A DNA stretch of 64,000 bases from Ruegeria sp. Ofav3-42. GTDB taxonomy: Bacteria > Pseudomonadota > Alphaproteobacteria > Rhodobacterales > Rhodobacteraceae. Shown piece by piece: positions 8,852 through 18,600 of this stretch. The stretch is from NCBI RefSeq assembly GCF_022347725.1, contig NZ_JAKRGB010000016.1, positions 62,001 to 126,000 of the forward strand, read 5' to 3'. The position numbers were made by a program, and so were the translations under genes. How positions within the stretch are numbered: position 1 is the first letter of the stretch; every line of letters begins with the position of its first letter. The notes below the pieces were generated by a model that did no database searches, was not told the origin of the DNA, and saw nothing but the letters and a program-made list of their open reading frames with translations.

Positions 8852-8867
8852 GTTTACAGCTGTAAAC
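8852..8867. promoter_or_regulatory. parS site 3 (upstream of repA)
   Basis: Third identical copy of GTTTACAGCTGTAAAC, about 150 bp upstream of repA. The rest of the 8705-9067 gap holds the repA promoter region and no gene I can support; a short inverted repeat CTTTGC/GCAAAG sits at about 8832-8849. Confidence 0.85.
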
Positions 8868-9067
8868 CTTGTTGAAGCGGTTCTCGGGCTTTTTTAGCCG
8901 ATGAAGTTCTGCCGTGCAAAAAGTAGGCACGCGCACAAAACTCTTCTGAATGCTCCGCCTCGAGTTGAGCTTTCATAGCGAGCAGTTGGCACAAAAAAGT
9001 AGCGGCTTTCGCACCAAGACAAGTAATGGGGAAGGGCAGGGGCCAATTGAGCTGATTAGGTATTTCC

Positions 9068-10123
9068 TCACCCCAGCAAGTCTGTCGCCGGGTTTTCGGC
9101 GATATCGACATCATCGTAGTATTTCTGCGCCTGGGCGAGGGAGCGATGCAGCGACAGGCGCATGGCGGCCTGGATCGGGGCGCCGTCCAGGGCCGCCTGG
9201 GTCAGGAAGCCCGAACGCAACCCGTGGGGCGAGGCAAAATCCGCCGGCAGTCCCGCCAGGTTCAGCCGGTGTTTGACGATCTGGTAGATCGCATCCGGAG
9301 ACAGGCGGCGTTTGAGCACGTTGTCAGCCTTGGAAACGGGTCGGAACAGCGGGCCATCGTGGATTTCTCCAACCTCGATCCAATGCACCAACGCCTGGGC
9401 GGCGCGGGACTTCAGCACCAGCCGGGGTGTTTCGCCCTTTTGGGTGGTCTTGGTCTGCAGCAGCGAGAGCCAGAGCACGCCGCTTTTGTCGAACTCTTTC
9501 AGGCTGACATCTTCGCGCCTCAGCCCGGTGATCTCCGACCGCCTGCGTCCACCGCTGGCCCAACCCAGCATCAGCAGCGCCCGGTCTCGGCAATCCCGGC
9601 GCGATCCGCGGCAGGTGGCCAGCAGCTGCTCGAGCACATCGCGGGTGATCGGGTGCTGCGACTTCGGGGCCGGGGGCCGGGACGCAGCGCGGCGCGCCTT
9701 GGATCGGGCCTGTTTCACTTGGCTGGCATCAAACGGGCTGGCGAGATTTTTCATTCGATGAAACGCCAGCCAGGAGGCGATGCGCCGGTCCAGGGTGGAG
9801 GGGGCCGGGCAGGCGAGGGATTTGCGCAGCCCCTGGGCGATCAGCGCCTCTGCCGTCTGACGTGCAATGTTCTCTTCAGGCACATTGCTGAGATCGCGGG
9901 CGTGATCGAGGAGGAAGGCGAGCGCAATGGCCTCGCTTTCGGGCCAGGTCAGCGCCGCGCCAAAGCGCGCGTGTTTCCACGCGGTCACATAAATCAGGTC
10001 ACGCTCATAAGCCCGCAGCGTATTGGCCGGCGTGCCGCGGACATAGAGATCGGTGAGCGCGTCCTGATCTGTCTGAGACAGGGCCGGAGAGGGGGCGGGG
10101 AGATAGGGGGCAGGAGCTGTCAT
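9068..10123 (-). CDS. Tyrosine recombinase / site-specific integrase
   Basis: 351 residues. An N-terminal SAM-like DNA-binding region (TPANTLRAYERDLIYVTAWKHARFG) precedes the catalytic domain. The catalytic residues are visible in order: Arg in ASGGRRRSEITGL, Lys in the LLQTKTTQKGE hairpin, His-x-x-Arg in HGLRSGF, His in LSLHRSLAQAQ, and the Tyr nucleophile in QKYYDD near residue 335. The enzyme therefore looks intact. It resembles plasmid or phage integrases of Alphaproteobacteria. Its base composition is clearly more G+C-rich than the neighbouring repABC and IS6 genes, suggesting separate arrival. It could resolve plasmid multimers or move an integrated element; neither is shown by the sequence. 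Confidence 0.88.
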   Translation of the reverse strand: MTAPAPYLPAPSPALSQTDQDALTDLYVRGTPANTLRAYERDLIYVTAWKHARFGAALTWPESEAIALAFLLDHARDLSNVPEENIARQTAEALIAQGLRKSLACPAPSTLDRRIASWLAFHRMKNLASPFDASQVKQARSKARRAASRPPAPKSQHPITRDVLEQLLATCRGSRRDCRDRALLMLGWASGGRRRSEITGLRREDVSLKEFDKSGVLWLSLLQTKTTQKGETPRLVLKSRAAQALVHWIEVGEIHDGPLFRPVSKADNVLKRRLSPDAIYQIVKHRLNLAGLPADFASPHGLRSGFLTQAALDGAPIQAAMRLSLHRSLAQAQKYYDDVDIAENPATDLLG

Positions 10124-10290
10124 GGCCTGCAGTTTGGGCGGTTTTCACAGCAAAATCAATCAAACATGATAAGCGATACTTATCGGAAGTAATTGTGATT
10201 TGAAGAAATAGCAAATGTAACGATCAAAATGGTCGGTTTTTGCGCGTAAGGCGGGTGGGGGGATTGCAATACTGAAAATTTAGGGGAACT

Positions 10291-11117
10291 GGGATGTGTC
10301 GCAAACTTTGGGTCTGGATTGACGAGCATGTAGATTTCGACGTTTGTTGTCGGCGTATTGTTCTCCAACAGGTTTCAGCATGATTTCCTTGACAGGCTGT
10401 CATTTTCCCAAGGATGCGGTTTTGTACGCTGTATACTTCTACCTGCGGTACACGGTTTCCTATCGTGACTTGGAAGAGATCATGGCCGAACGCGGTGTGC
10501 GAGTTGACCATGCCACATTGAATAGATGGGTTGTGAAATATTCACCGATCGTCGCTGCTCGTGCGCAATCGAAGAAGCGTCCAACTCACAGATCATGGCG
10601 CATGGACGAAACCTATATCCGTGTGCGCGGTAAGTGGACGTATCTTTATCGAGCGGTCGACAAAGAGGGAAACACCCTTGATTTCATGCTGTCTGAGCGA
10701 CGTAATCGTCCAGCAGCCACCAGGTTCTTTGCCAAAGCACTCTCCTCAAACGGGATCCCAATCAAAATCGTTATAGACAAGAGTGGCGCCAATGCAGCTG
10801 GCATTCGAGAAGTGAACAGAACCCTGAAGCGGTTCGGCTGTCCAGCCAAAGTACAGACGATCAAGTCCAAATATTTGAACAACATGATTGAACAGGATCA
10901 CAGATTCATCAAACGGCGCGTACGGCACATGTGCGGGTTCAAATCTTTCGGATCAGCTTCCGCAACATTGGATGGCATTGAGGTAGCTAACATGATCCGC
11001 AAGAAGCAATTCTCTAGCGATACGACTTCCGGCTTTCGGATGTTTGCTGAGATCGCAGGATAGCTGCATCTAGCATAGCGCTAGCTCCGGTCGTTCTAAA
11101 AGTTTGCGACACAACCC
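10291..11117 (+). mobile_element. IS6-family insertion sequence
   Basis: The transposase gene is framed by terminal inverted repeats. The left end reads GGGATGTGTCGCAAACTTT from 10291; the right end, read in reverse complement from 11117, is GGGTTGTGTCGCAAACTTT, a single mismatch. Total length is about 827 bp, typical of IS6. The flanking 8 bp do not match (GGGGAACT versus TCGGAATT), so there is no target duplication, which hints that this copy came by recombination between copies or that a flank was lost. Confidence 0.85.
10380..11063 (+). CDS. IS6-family transposase
   Basis: 227 residues from ATG 10380. The opening CHFPKDAVLYAVYFYLRYTVSYRDLEE fits the usual IS6/IS26 start, so I chose this ATG over upstream alternative starts. 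An HTH (AERGVRVDHATLNRWV) is followed by the DDE residues: Asp in RMDETYIRV, Asp in VIDKSGAN, and Glu in NNMIEQDH. The frame is intact and the ends are present, so the element may still be active. IS6 elements move by replicative transposition or targeted conservative fusion. It stands between the replication module and the type I secretion operon and may have helped to assemble the two. Confidence 0.93.
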   Translation: MISLTGCHFPKDAVLYAVYFYLRYTVSYRDLEEIMAERGVRVDHATLNRWVVKYSPIVAARAQSKKRPTHRSWRMDETYIRVRGKWTYLYRAVDKEGNTLDFMLSERRNRPAATRFFAKALSSNGIPIKIVIDKSGANAAGIREVNRTLKRFGCPAKVQTIKSKYLNNMIEQDHRFIKRRVRHMCGFKSFGSASATLDGIEVANMIRKKQFSSDTTSGFRMFAEIAG

Positions 11118-11258
11118 TCGGAATTAAACGCGATCATAATGCAAATCTTGATAGCAAAACTTAGCCCTTAAGTTCAGCTGACGGTTACGTCTGGTCAGGT
11201 TATCCATACCTTGGCCCTGTTCTTTAATCAGAAGCCTTGATTTCGACATAAAGAGTCG

Positions 11259-11885
11259 ATGACAAAAGTACCGCGTTGGTTGAAAGAAAATTCAATTAAC
11301 TACTGTAGAATGCAGGATTGCGAGGGAAAATTGGCTAAGAAAAGCGAATCCAAGGCTTCAGAAGAAGCAACGAACCTTGCCGGCGACAATCCGGAAATAA
11401 TGAAGCAGATAGCTGAAATGAGAATGCGGATTCGCGAGACTTTTGGAAAAGTTGTGATGGCAATGATGGGCTTGCCTCGGTATCGCAGTCAGACGATCGC
11501 TGATCTGCAGCATCTTGTTCTGGAACCATTAATACGCGATCGTGTTTCGATCGCGTATCCGACAGAGCAAAAAGAAAACCCCCTGACGGATGTCGCTGGC
11601 ATGGCTATCTGGGCCAGTGTTTCCGAAGAGGTTGATGCCAAAATCCGTGAGCAGATCAAAGCTGGTGTGTTTCCTGTTCGCCTTGGCACGGACGAATGGG
11701 ACAGCGGTGAGATAAACTGGTTGCTCGACGTCATTGCACCTGATCGTAAGACAACGGCTAGCGTAATTGCGAACTTTAAGCAGGTTGTAAAAGATGGAGA
11801 CCTGCGAATGCACCCCATCATAACGCGCTTGCTGGACAAAGAGACGTTGGAGAAATTGGGGGCGGTTGCGCAGGCTGACGCATGA
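11259..11885 (+). CDS. HlyC-like toxin-activating lysine acyltransferase (catalytic His replaced by Tyr)
   Basis: 208 residues. From about residue 60 the sequence follows the HlyC/ApxC family: FGKVVMAMMGLPRYRSQTI, ADLQHLVLEPLIRDR, AIWASVSEEVDAKI, and the hallmark DEWDSGEINWLLDVIAP. The family moves an acyl chain from acyl carrier protein to lysines of an RTX protein in the cytosol before export. The catalytic Asp (HlyC Asp92) is kept in LLDVIAP. The catalytic His (in SPLH of ApxC) aligns with Tyr in LPRYR, so chemistry may differ. The ATG at 11259 is used; ATG at 11310 is possible. It is the first gene of a five-gene operon with the giant RTX protein, its most likely substrate. The next gene overlaps by 4 bp. 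Confidence 0.75.
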   Translation: MTKVPRWLKENSINYCRMQDCEGKLAKKSESKASEEATNLAGDNPEIMKQIAEMRMRIRETFGKVVMAMMGLPRYRSQTIADLQHLVLEPLIRDRVSIAYPTEQKENPLTDVAGMAIWASVSEEVDAKIREQIKAGVFPVRLGTDEWDSGEINWLLDVIAPDRKTTASVIANFKQVVKDGDLRMHPIITRLLDKETLEKLGAVAQADA

Positions 11886-12628
11886 ATAATCGCGTTCGCG
11901 TTTTGGTCGCCCTCTTAGCAGTTTTGGTAGTTCCTGGTGTTTTCGTGCTCTGGGAGATGTCAGGTTGGTTCACCGATGACATTCCCGAATTCCCTCCGGC
12001 AATAGAGGGGCACGTCATGTACTACGACCTGACGACCCGGGTGATATTCGGCACGCCTTCGGGGCCAGTGGTAGCCCAGACGACTGACCTGATTCGACAT
12101 GAGGTTGGACCTTCCAATGACGGTTCGATCTACGCCAAATCTGGTGCTGTCGAAGGTGAAGCGGATGTGGTTGAGTTTGAGAACGGCGAACATGCGATAC
12201 TTCTACCGGGGTCAATAAGACATGGGTTGCTCTACGCGCTGCGTACACGAGGCAGACGCGTCGAAAATGATAGTGACGGTCGCGTTTCGATTGCCATGTT
12301 TGGTCGGGCGGACGACACGATTGTACTCAACGAACTGGAATATCCCAAAATCGTGACGTTCAAAGATCTGGTAGATCCCATAACGGTGCAACGCGTTACG
12401 CCTGAGACAATCGAAGATCTGATCGGTCCGGGTTATTCGATTGAACGCGTAGAGATCGAACCGGGGCGTGGCCGAAATCGTTACACCGATGAAATTGAAT
12501 CCCTTCTTCCGTGGCTTTCTGAATGGCCAAAAAACCTGGCTTTGGATGGAGCAGTGTATCGCGACAGTGACGCTCTGAATCAGACGGCTAATTCACTGAG
12601 AATATTTAGCTTTATAAGAAAACAATAG
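11882..12628 (+). CDS. Membrane-anchored protein of unknown function in the RTX operon
   Basis: 248 residues, not recognised. It starts with a single hydrophobic segment (residues about 6-25, VRVLVALLAVLVVPGVFVLW) after a short positive N-terminus, so it is probably anchored in the inner membrane with the bulk in the periplasm. The rest is acidic, beta-rich looking and has no cysteine pair or known catalytic motif. The ATG overlaps the acyltransferase stop by 4 bp and the giant RTX gene follows after 8 bp, so it is co-translated with both. A role in activation, export or surface retention of the giant protein is a guess from position. Confidence 0.7.
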   Translation: MNNRVRVLVALLAVLVVPGVFVLWEMSGWFTDDIPEFPPAIEGHVMYYDLTTRVIFGTPSGPVVAQTTDLIRHEVGPSNDGSIYAKSGAVEGEADVVEFENGEHAILLPGSIRHGLLYALRTRGRRVENDSDGRVSIAMFGRADDTIVLNELEYPKIVTFKDLVDPITVQRVTPETIEDLIGPGYSIERVEIEPGRGRNRYTDEIESLLPWLSEWPKNLALDGAVYRDSDALNQTANSLRIFSFIRKQ

Positions 12629-12636
12629 GTGGTTGC

Positions 12637-15600
12637 ATGAGTATCTCCAAGGAGCTTTTCCTGTCGATATTGGCAATGGACGCATACAATCGTGGCTACG
12701 GCGCTGGGGTGTACAAAGAAGACAATGACGATGAGGACGGGCTCGGCAGTGGTGTGGTTGGATATGCAAATGTTGGTCAGTTCATTCCGTACAGCGACAC
12801 TGAAAGGCGCGAGGATGGGTTTGCCGCAGTTTCATATACAATTGCCTACGGGGTAGATAGTCCGTTTAACGACAGTAATGCAGATAACCCCACCAAAATA
12901 CTGTCTTTTCGCGGTACGGACAACAAATTTGGTTCCGATACTAGCGGCAGCGACATTTACAACGGTTGGATCATCGGAGCCGGCGGTGAAGGGTCCGAAG
13001 ACAGTCTGATACGGGCAGGATCGCAAGCGTACCATGCAAAAAAGTTCTTCGAGGCTACTACCGAAAGGCGTCTAAACTACCCTGCGGAAGATCATGAAAA
13101 TTCAAGAATAGTACTAACTGGTCATTCGCTGGGCGGTGGGCTTGCTGGCCTGGTTGCTTTGAACAGTGGCTCCGAAGCGGTAATATTCGACCATATGCCA
13201 TTTGGGGTAGCTTCAGCCGCGCTACTCGCCGAACTGGCGCAATCGTTGTCCGAAGCTGCGGGGTTTCCGAACCGTCTGGATGACGGCTTGACACAGTCGG
13301 TATTGAGTGCGCTTGGATTGGTCAATCCAAACTACAAGAACATTAGTGCGTATCACGTAAAAGACGAAATTAATACTTACCTCAGGAACGGGCAGGCAGC
13401 GGAGTACACCGGAAAGGCACTTGCATTTCTCGCGGGGAAGGTGCCCATCCTGCAGGGTGCAGGCGTTGATGATGCTCTTGCTTGGCTGGGAAAAGCCATT
13501 GCCAGCGGTCAAGTGTCTTCGGAAGAGAACATTCCGAGCAAAACAGAACTAGATACATTCAATTGGTCTCCGCCCATTCCAAAAACCAATCCGGGTCAGC
13601 GACATGGCCAGGCCTTACTGACGACCTTACTGTTTGCAGAGGAACTGGCCAAAACCGGCGGCGAGGAACAAATTGCCTGGCGTGAAGTTTCAAACGAACT
13701 TCTTTCAGCGCTATTCCGGGAAGATATAGGTCTTGCATCTGGGTTCACAGAAGCAGGAGAATTAGGCACCAGTACAGCAGCTGGAAAAATGCGGACGGCT
13801 ATAGCCTATTCTACTTTGGATACTGCCGGGCGGTTAGTGTTCGGTGATACCGGTATTCGGGCCATGTTTGATGATGCCAATGAGCTGGGGCAGTTGGTTA
13901 AAGGCGGAAGGATAGCTAAATCGCTTGTGCCGGGTCTTGCGGAGATCGCTGTTCAGTTCGCGGGGGCGATGGCCCGGCAGGAAGTAGACCACAAGCGAGC
14001 TGCCGACCAACGCCCAGAAGAAGGTGTGTTTTCGTTTTTTGAAGATTTTGAGAAACAGCGGTACGGCTATGAGAATCCCGAAACGGCAGATTTTCTTCTT
14101 TTGGATCTTAGTGAAGAGCTGTGGACAATCGACCACAGAGAACACGAAGGTGCCGCAGAACTGAATTTTGATCGAAGCGAGATCGTAGGTGTCAGACGCC
14201 TAATTCAGGATTACTACCAAGAGAACCCCAGTCTCCTGCGGAAAGCTCTTAACTTCATTGGGTTCTCAGGGAACGAAACTGTCGGAGAGCTAGATTCCGA
14301 CGACGTAAAAGAAATCCTTGAAAAGGCTTATGGTCCCGCAGAGGAGTCAGACAACGAAAAGGATCTGGTGGCTGCATTTGCAGACACTGTATTTTTTAAG
14401 TTGAGCGATGTTCCGCTGGACAAAGCGGATCTCGGCAGTTTTCGATTAGAAGATTTGACCAATATAGAACATGTGGCTGCATACTTTGATGCGAATACGA
14501 AAGATGAGATCAGAGCGGATGCTCGGTCAAACATCATCGTTGCAAACACAACTTCGATGATCGATCCGGGTCTCGGGGCGGATGTCGTTTTTACCACAGG
14601 TGTTGATCAAGAGATTTTTGATACGATCGGCGACAACCCGGACTTTACTTTGCCTTCCGGACAAGAACTGCCCGAAAATTTTAATAACGATACATATGTA
14701 GGTACATGGAACAAGGGTGGTTGGCTCGAGAGATTTCTTAACTGGTGGGAAGAGGACGAAGAGAATAACACCGTAGTTTATTCTGCACTAGAAGACTCGC
14801 GCGATGAGGGTTCTCTGGGCGATGATGGCTTCGAGCTGCTTCGTTTGGAGACAGCTAGTTTGAATGCGAACAACGATGTTACCACGGTCGAGATCGATAT
14901 CCGAGACGTCAATACCAACCGGCTTAGCCGGGATACACTTATCAATATCGAACGCGTTCAGCTTTCACGGCGTGGCGACGAGTTTCGCGTACAGGACTCT
15001 GCACTTGCTGCACCTATTTACATTGATTTTAACGGGTTTGCGGCAGGGGAAGTTAGTGATTCTGACTATGATGAAGTTTCATTTGCAGATCTAAGCTTTG
15101 GTATTGACCTCGTAAATGGCGCTATGCGTGAAGCAGACGCGAGCACGGATAGCGATCGACCCAGTAATTTAGCCTCTGTTCTCACGGTGATTTTCGCGCC
15201 TACAGAATTGCCATTGCTGCTGACAGGATTCCAGCCATTCGGCGGTAAGTCACCATTGAAACTAGCCGGTTTTGAGACTGTTGAGGGGACTGATTTTGCC
15301 GACAATCTGATCTTTGGCGAAATCGGGGCTCTCGCAAAGGCGTTTGGTGGGTGGCATGAAAATGACAATCCTCTCCAATTTGGTGAGATTGATGGCGGAA
15401 AAGGCGACGACAATATCGTCGTATATAATCCTTCGATTATTCGCGCAGGCGAACAAGTCCCCGATACTTCGTTGGCAAGCCCTGATGAGGGTGCGGTTGC
15501 CAAAACGGACCTGCGCCTCACTATCTCCGGTGGAGAAGGCGACGACTGGCTTTTTGTCTCCAGGGGCGAAGGTGCAATAATTGAAGGTGGCAATGGTCGA

Positions 15601-18600
15601 GATTGGATTTTTAACACGTCATTTGGCGGCGAAATCTACGGTGATACTCAAGATGGGCGGAGCGTTGACGGAACGGATTTAGAGGGGTCAGAGAACAGCG
15701 ACAATATCTGGTTCTGGCCCAATACGACCATGAGGGATCCGGCCCCCAATGATGTTTTGAAGTTCTTTGGTATCCCACTCGTGGGGGGCACCAATGACTT
15801 GCCTCTGTACTTCGGGCCTGGGGTGATGCTTGACGCTGTGACCGGCGTCAGTGGATTGGCTACATTCCAAAGCTCGGTCTATTTTGATTACTTCTTACCG
15901 TTCATAAATTATCAGTTGACCAGGGACGAAGACGGTAAGAGTACTCTCTATGTAATAAATATGTTTAGCGGCTTGGCTGATGAACTCACCGGAGCTCAGT
16001 CAGCTCATGAACTTGCGGACGGCACCCCACTGTACGGCGCCATGAAGTTTGAGAACTACCAGGATCGGGCGACATTCTGGAGTGCTGGTTTCCGCCAGGG
16101 TGCAGAAGAGGATTTCCAGAACGCCAACAGCCTGTTTGATCTCGTTTTTGCGGGGGAGGGATTTAACCCAGACGCCGCTGGTGATCTTGGCATGTTGTTT
16201 AAGAATGCCAATCCTTACCTGTCGATAATGTCGTTGATCCCAGGTTTCCCGGGGGGCATTAACCGCTTCCTGCCAATGATCGACAAGCTGCTTACGATTG
16301 CCGGGGCACTAAATCTCTTCGTCAAGGCGGCGCGATGGGTTGATGGAGAAGATCCGCTGATCCTTGATCTGGATGGCGACGGCATCGAAACCCTTTCCCG
16401 CGATGAATCCGGCGTCTTCTTCGACACGGATGGCGACTTCTTCGCAGAGCAAGTCGGGTGGGTCGCACCAGATGACGGTTTCCTTGTTCTGGACCTGAAC
16501 GGCAACGGCCAGATCGATGACATATCAGAAATGTTCGGCGGTGTTGGCGTCTCCGGCTTTGAAGAACTGGCGCAGCATGACGAAAACGATGACGGCGTAA
16601 TTGACGCTAGTGACAGCATCTACTCCGAGCTAAAGGTCTGGCAGGATCTGAACCAAGACGCACAGACCACCGCAGATGAATTGTCGAGCCTTGAAGATCT
16701 TGGCATCGAGTCCATCTCGCTGGCAACGATCGAGCTTGGCATCACGACACCGCAGAACAACGAACTCTTGCGGGAAGGTAGTTTCACGCGTGCGGATGGC
16801 AGCACCGGGAACCTGTTTGATGCGGTTTTGGCCGCTGATCAGGTGAACACCATCTTCCGTGGGGAAAGCGGAACTGCTTCCTGGATTCAAGGCAACGCAA
16901 TTTCGTCGAGAGGCTTCGGTCAAGTCGTCAATTTCGACATCGTCATGTCGAATGACTTCCGTGTTGGCGAACTGGCGTTGCAGGCCAGCAGCGCAATGAC
17001 CACGCCGCACCTGAATGCGTTGGTGGCCGCAGCCGGAGACACGCTCAGTCAGTGGGCTCTGACGCAACCTTTGACCCGCGAACTCGCGCCTGTTCTTCTT
17101 GACGACGGCGGTGCGCTTGTTGATCGGGCGATCTGGGTTGAAGACGCTGACGGCGGATTTTGGCAGTTGGCCAGCGGAACTGCAGTTCTGACGCCAGAAG
17201 GGGCCGCGATTGATCGTCCGAAATTGTCGGACATTATGGCTCAATCCGTAGCGTCAGGAACGCATTGGCAGCTTGAGCAGATGTTCTCGCCTTCGGATCG
17301 TTCTGAGCCTCTCACCTACCGCGAAGAAACTGCTTATTTGGTGGAAGTCGTCGAAGGGCGTGCTGTCATTCTGGATTACGCCGTCAGAGACGGTGATGCC
17401 TGGGCATTGGCAAGCGGCGCTGATGTGACCGCTGCGGACGGCTCCATCATTGCGGAACCAGGTATCGGCGACATCGCGGCAACGTCTCCCGGCTCTGGCC
17501 GTGAATGGCGCGTGGAAGAGTTTGGGCATCAACCGTTAGCCGATTTGCCGGTTCCGACCATTGCGATAAATTTCATCGACGGGAAAGCCGTCGACTACAC
17601 CGTTTTGGTGTCTGACGAAGATGGTAGTTTCTATGTCTGGGCGCGCAATCTGGACCGGGCACTTGAACTGCAGTCGAAATACGGAACTGCTCAGGACTTC
17701 AACCTGCGCAATTACGAGATCGATTTTGACACGCTCGACGAAGTGGGCTCGGATGACGACAGTCAGTTCCGCGTTGAACTGCTAACGCCCGCACAATTCC
17801 ATTTGGCAATGCTTCTGGCTGGGCTGGAATTCCAGCCGGAGATGCTGACCGCTTCCATTGATGAACCTACAGGTGTATTGAGCTACACCGTCAGCCCGGA
17901 ATTCGACACAGGTGTTGCGGTTCCGGACGGCTATGTGTCTGGCATCGAAATGATGCTGGATCTGTTGGGGCCGGTCGCAGATCAATATGTTTCGTTCAGC
18001 CGCGCCTTTGCGGTGCGCATGGCGTTCCAGGGCGGCCTGTCGGAATTTGCACAAGGTATCGAATACCAGCCTGATATTGACCGGTATACGGCAACAACCG
18101 ACTATGAGTTGCAGCCCGTATTTGAAGCCATATTCCAAAGTACCCCAAGCGGGTATGACGCGGCACGAGATTACCTGAGCGACTGGAACGAGATTCTGCT
18201 GCAGGTCTATCCGGACTATCTGCCATCTGGTGAGGGCAATGTGGCCGGGAGTTCCATAAGCGTGGATCAGGCCTTCATCATGCAAATGATGCTGCCGGCG
18301 TTTGAGGCGATTCCGACTGATCTGGATTTGCGCAGCGTGATGTATGCGCTGTCGCTGAACGAAAACCGCCTGCGCGATCACGATGGTGATGCCACAGAGG
18401 TTCTGGGCACAACCGGTGTTGATTACTTCCACATGACGGAAGGGGATCAGACCTACAAAGGCGGTCAGGGCGCGGACTTCTATTTCCTTGGTCAGAATTC
18501 CGGGTCGGATGTCATTGATGACGTCGATACCGGTCAGCAGGACAGCCTGCGTCTGGCAGGAGTGTTGTCCTCGGACGTGACCGCGGTGCGCGACGGCGAG

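Noticed and set aside
9146..10192. 348-codon plus-strand frame opposite the tyrosine recombinase
   Set aside because: High G+C makes long antisense frames likely; the minus-strand protein has all catalytic residues, the plus-strand one shows only Gly/Arg-rich noise.
10283..11125. 8-bp target duplication around the IS6 element
   Set aside because: The flanking octamers differ (GGGGAACT and TCGGAATT).
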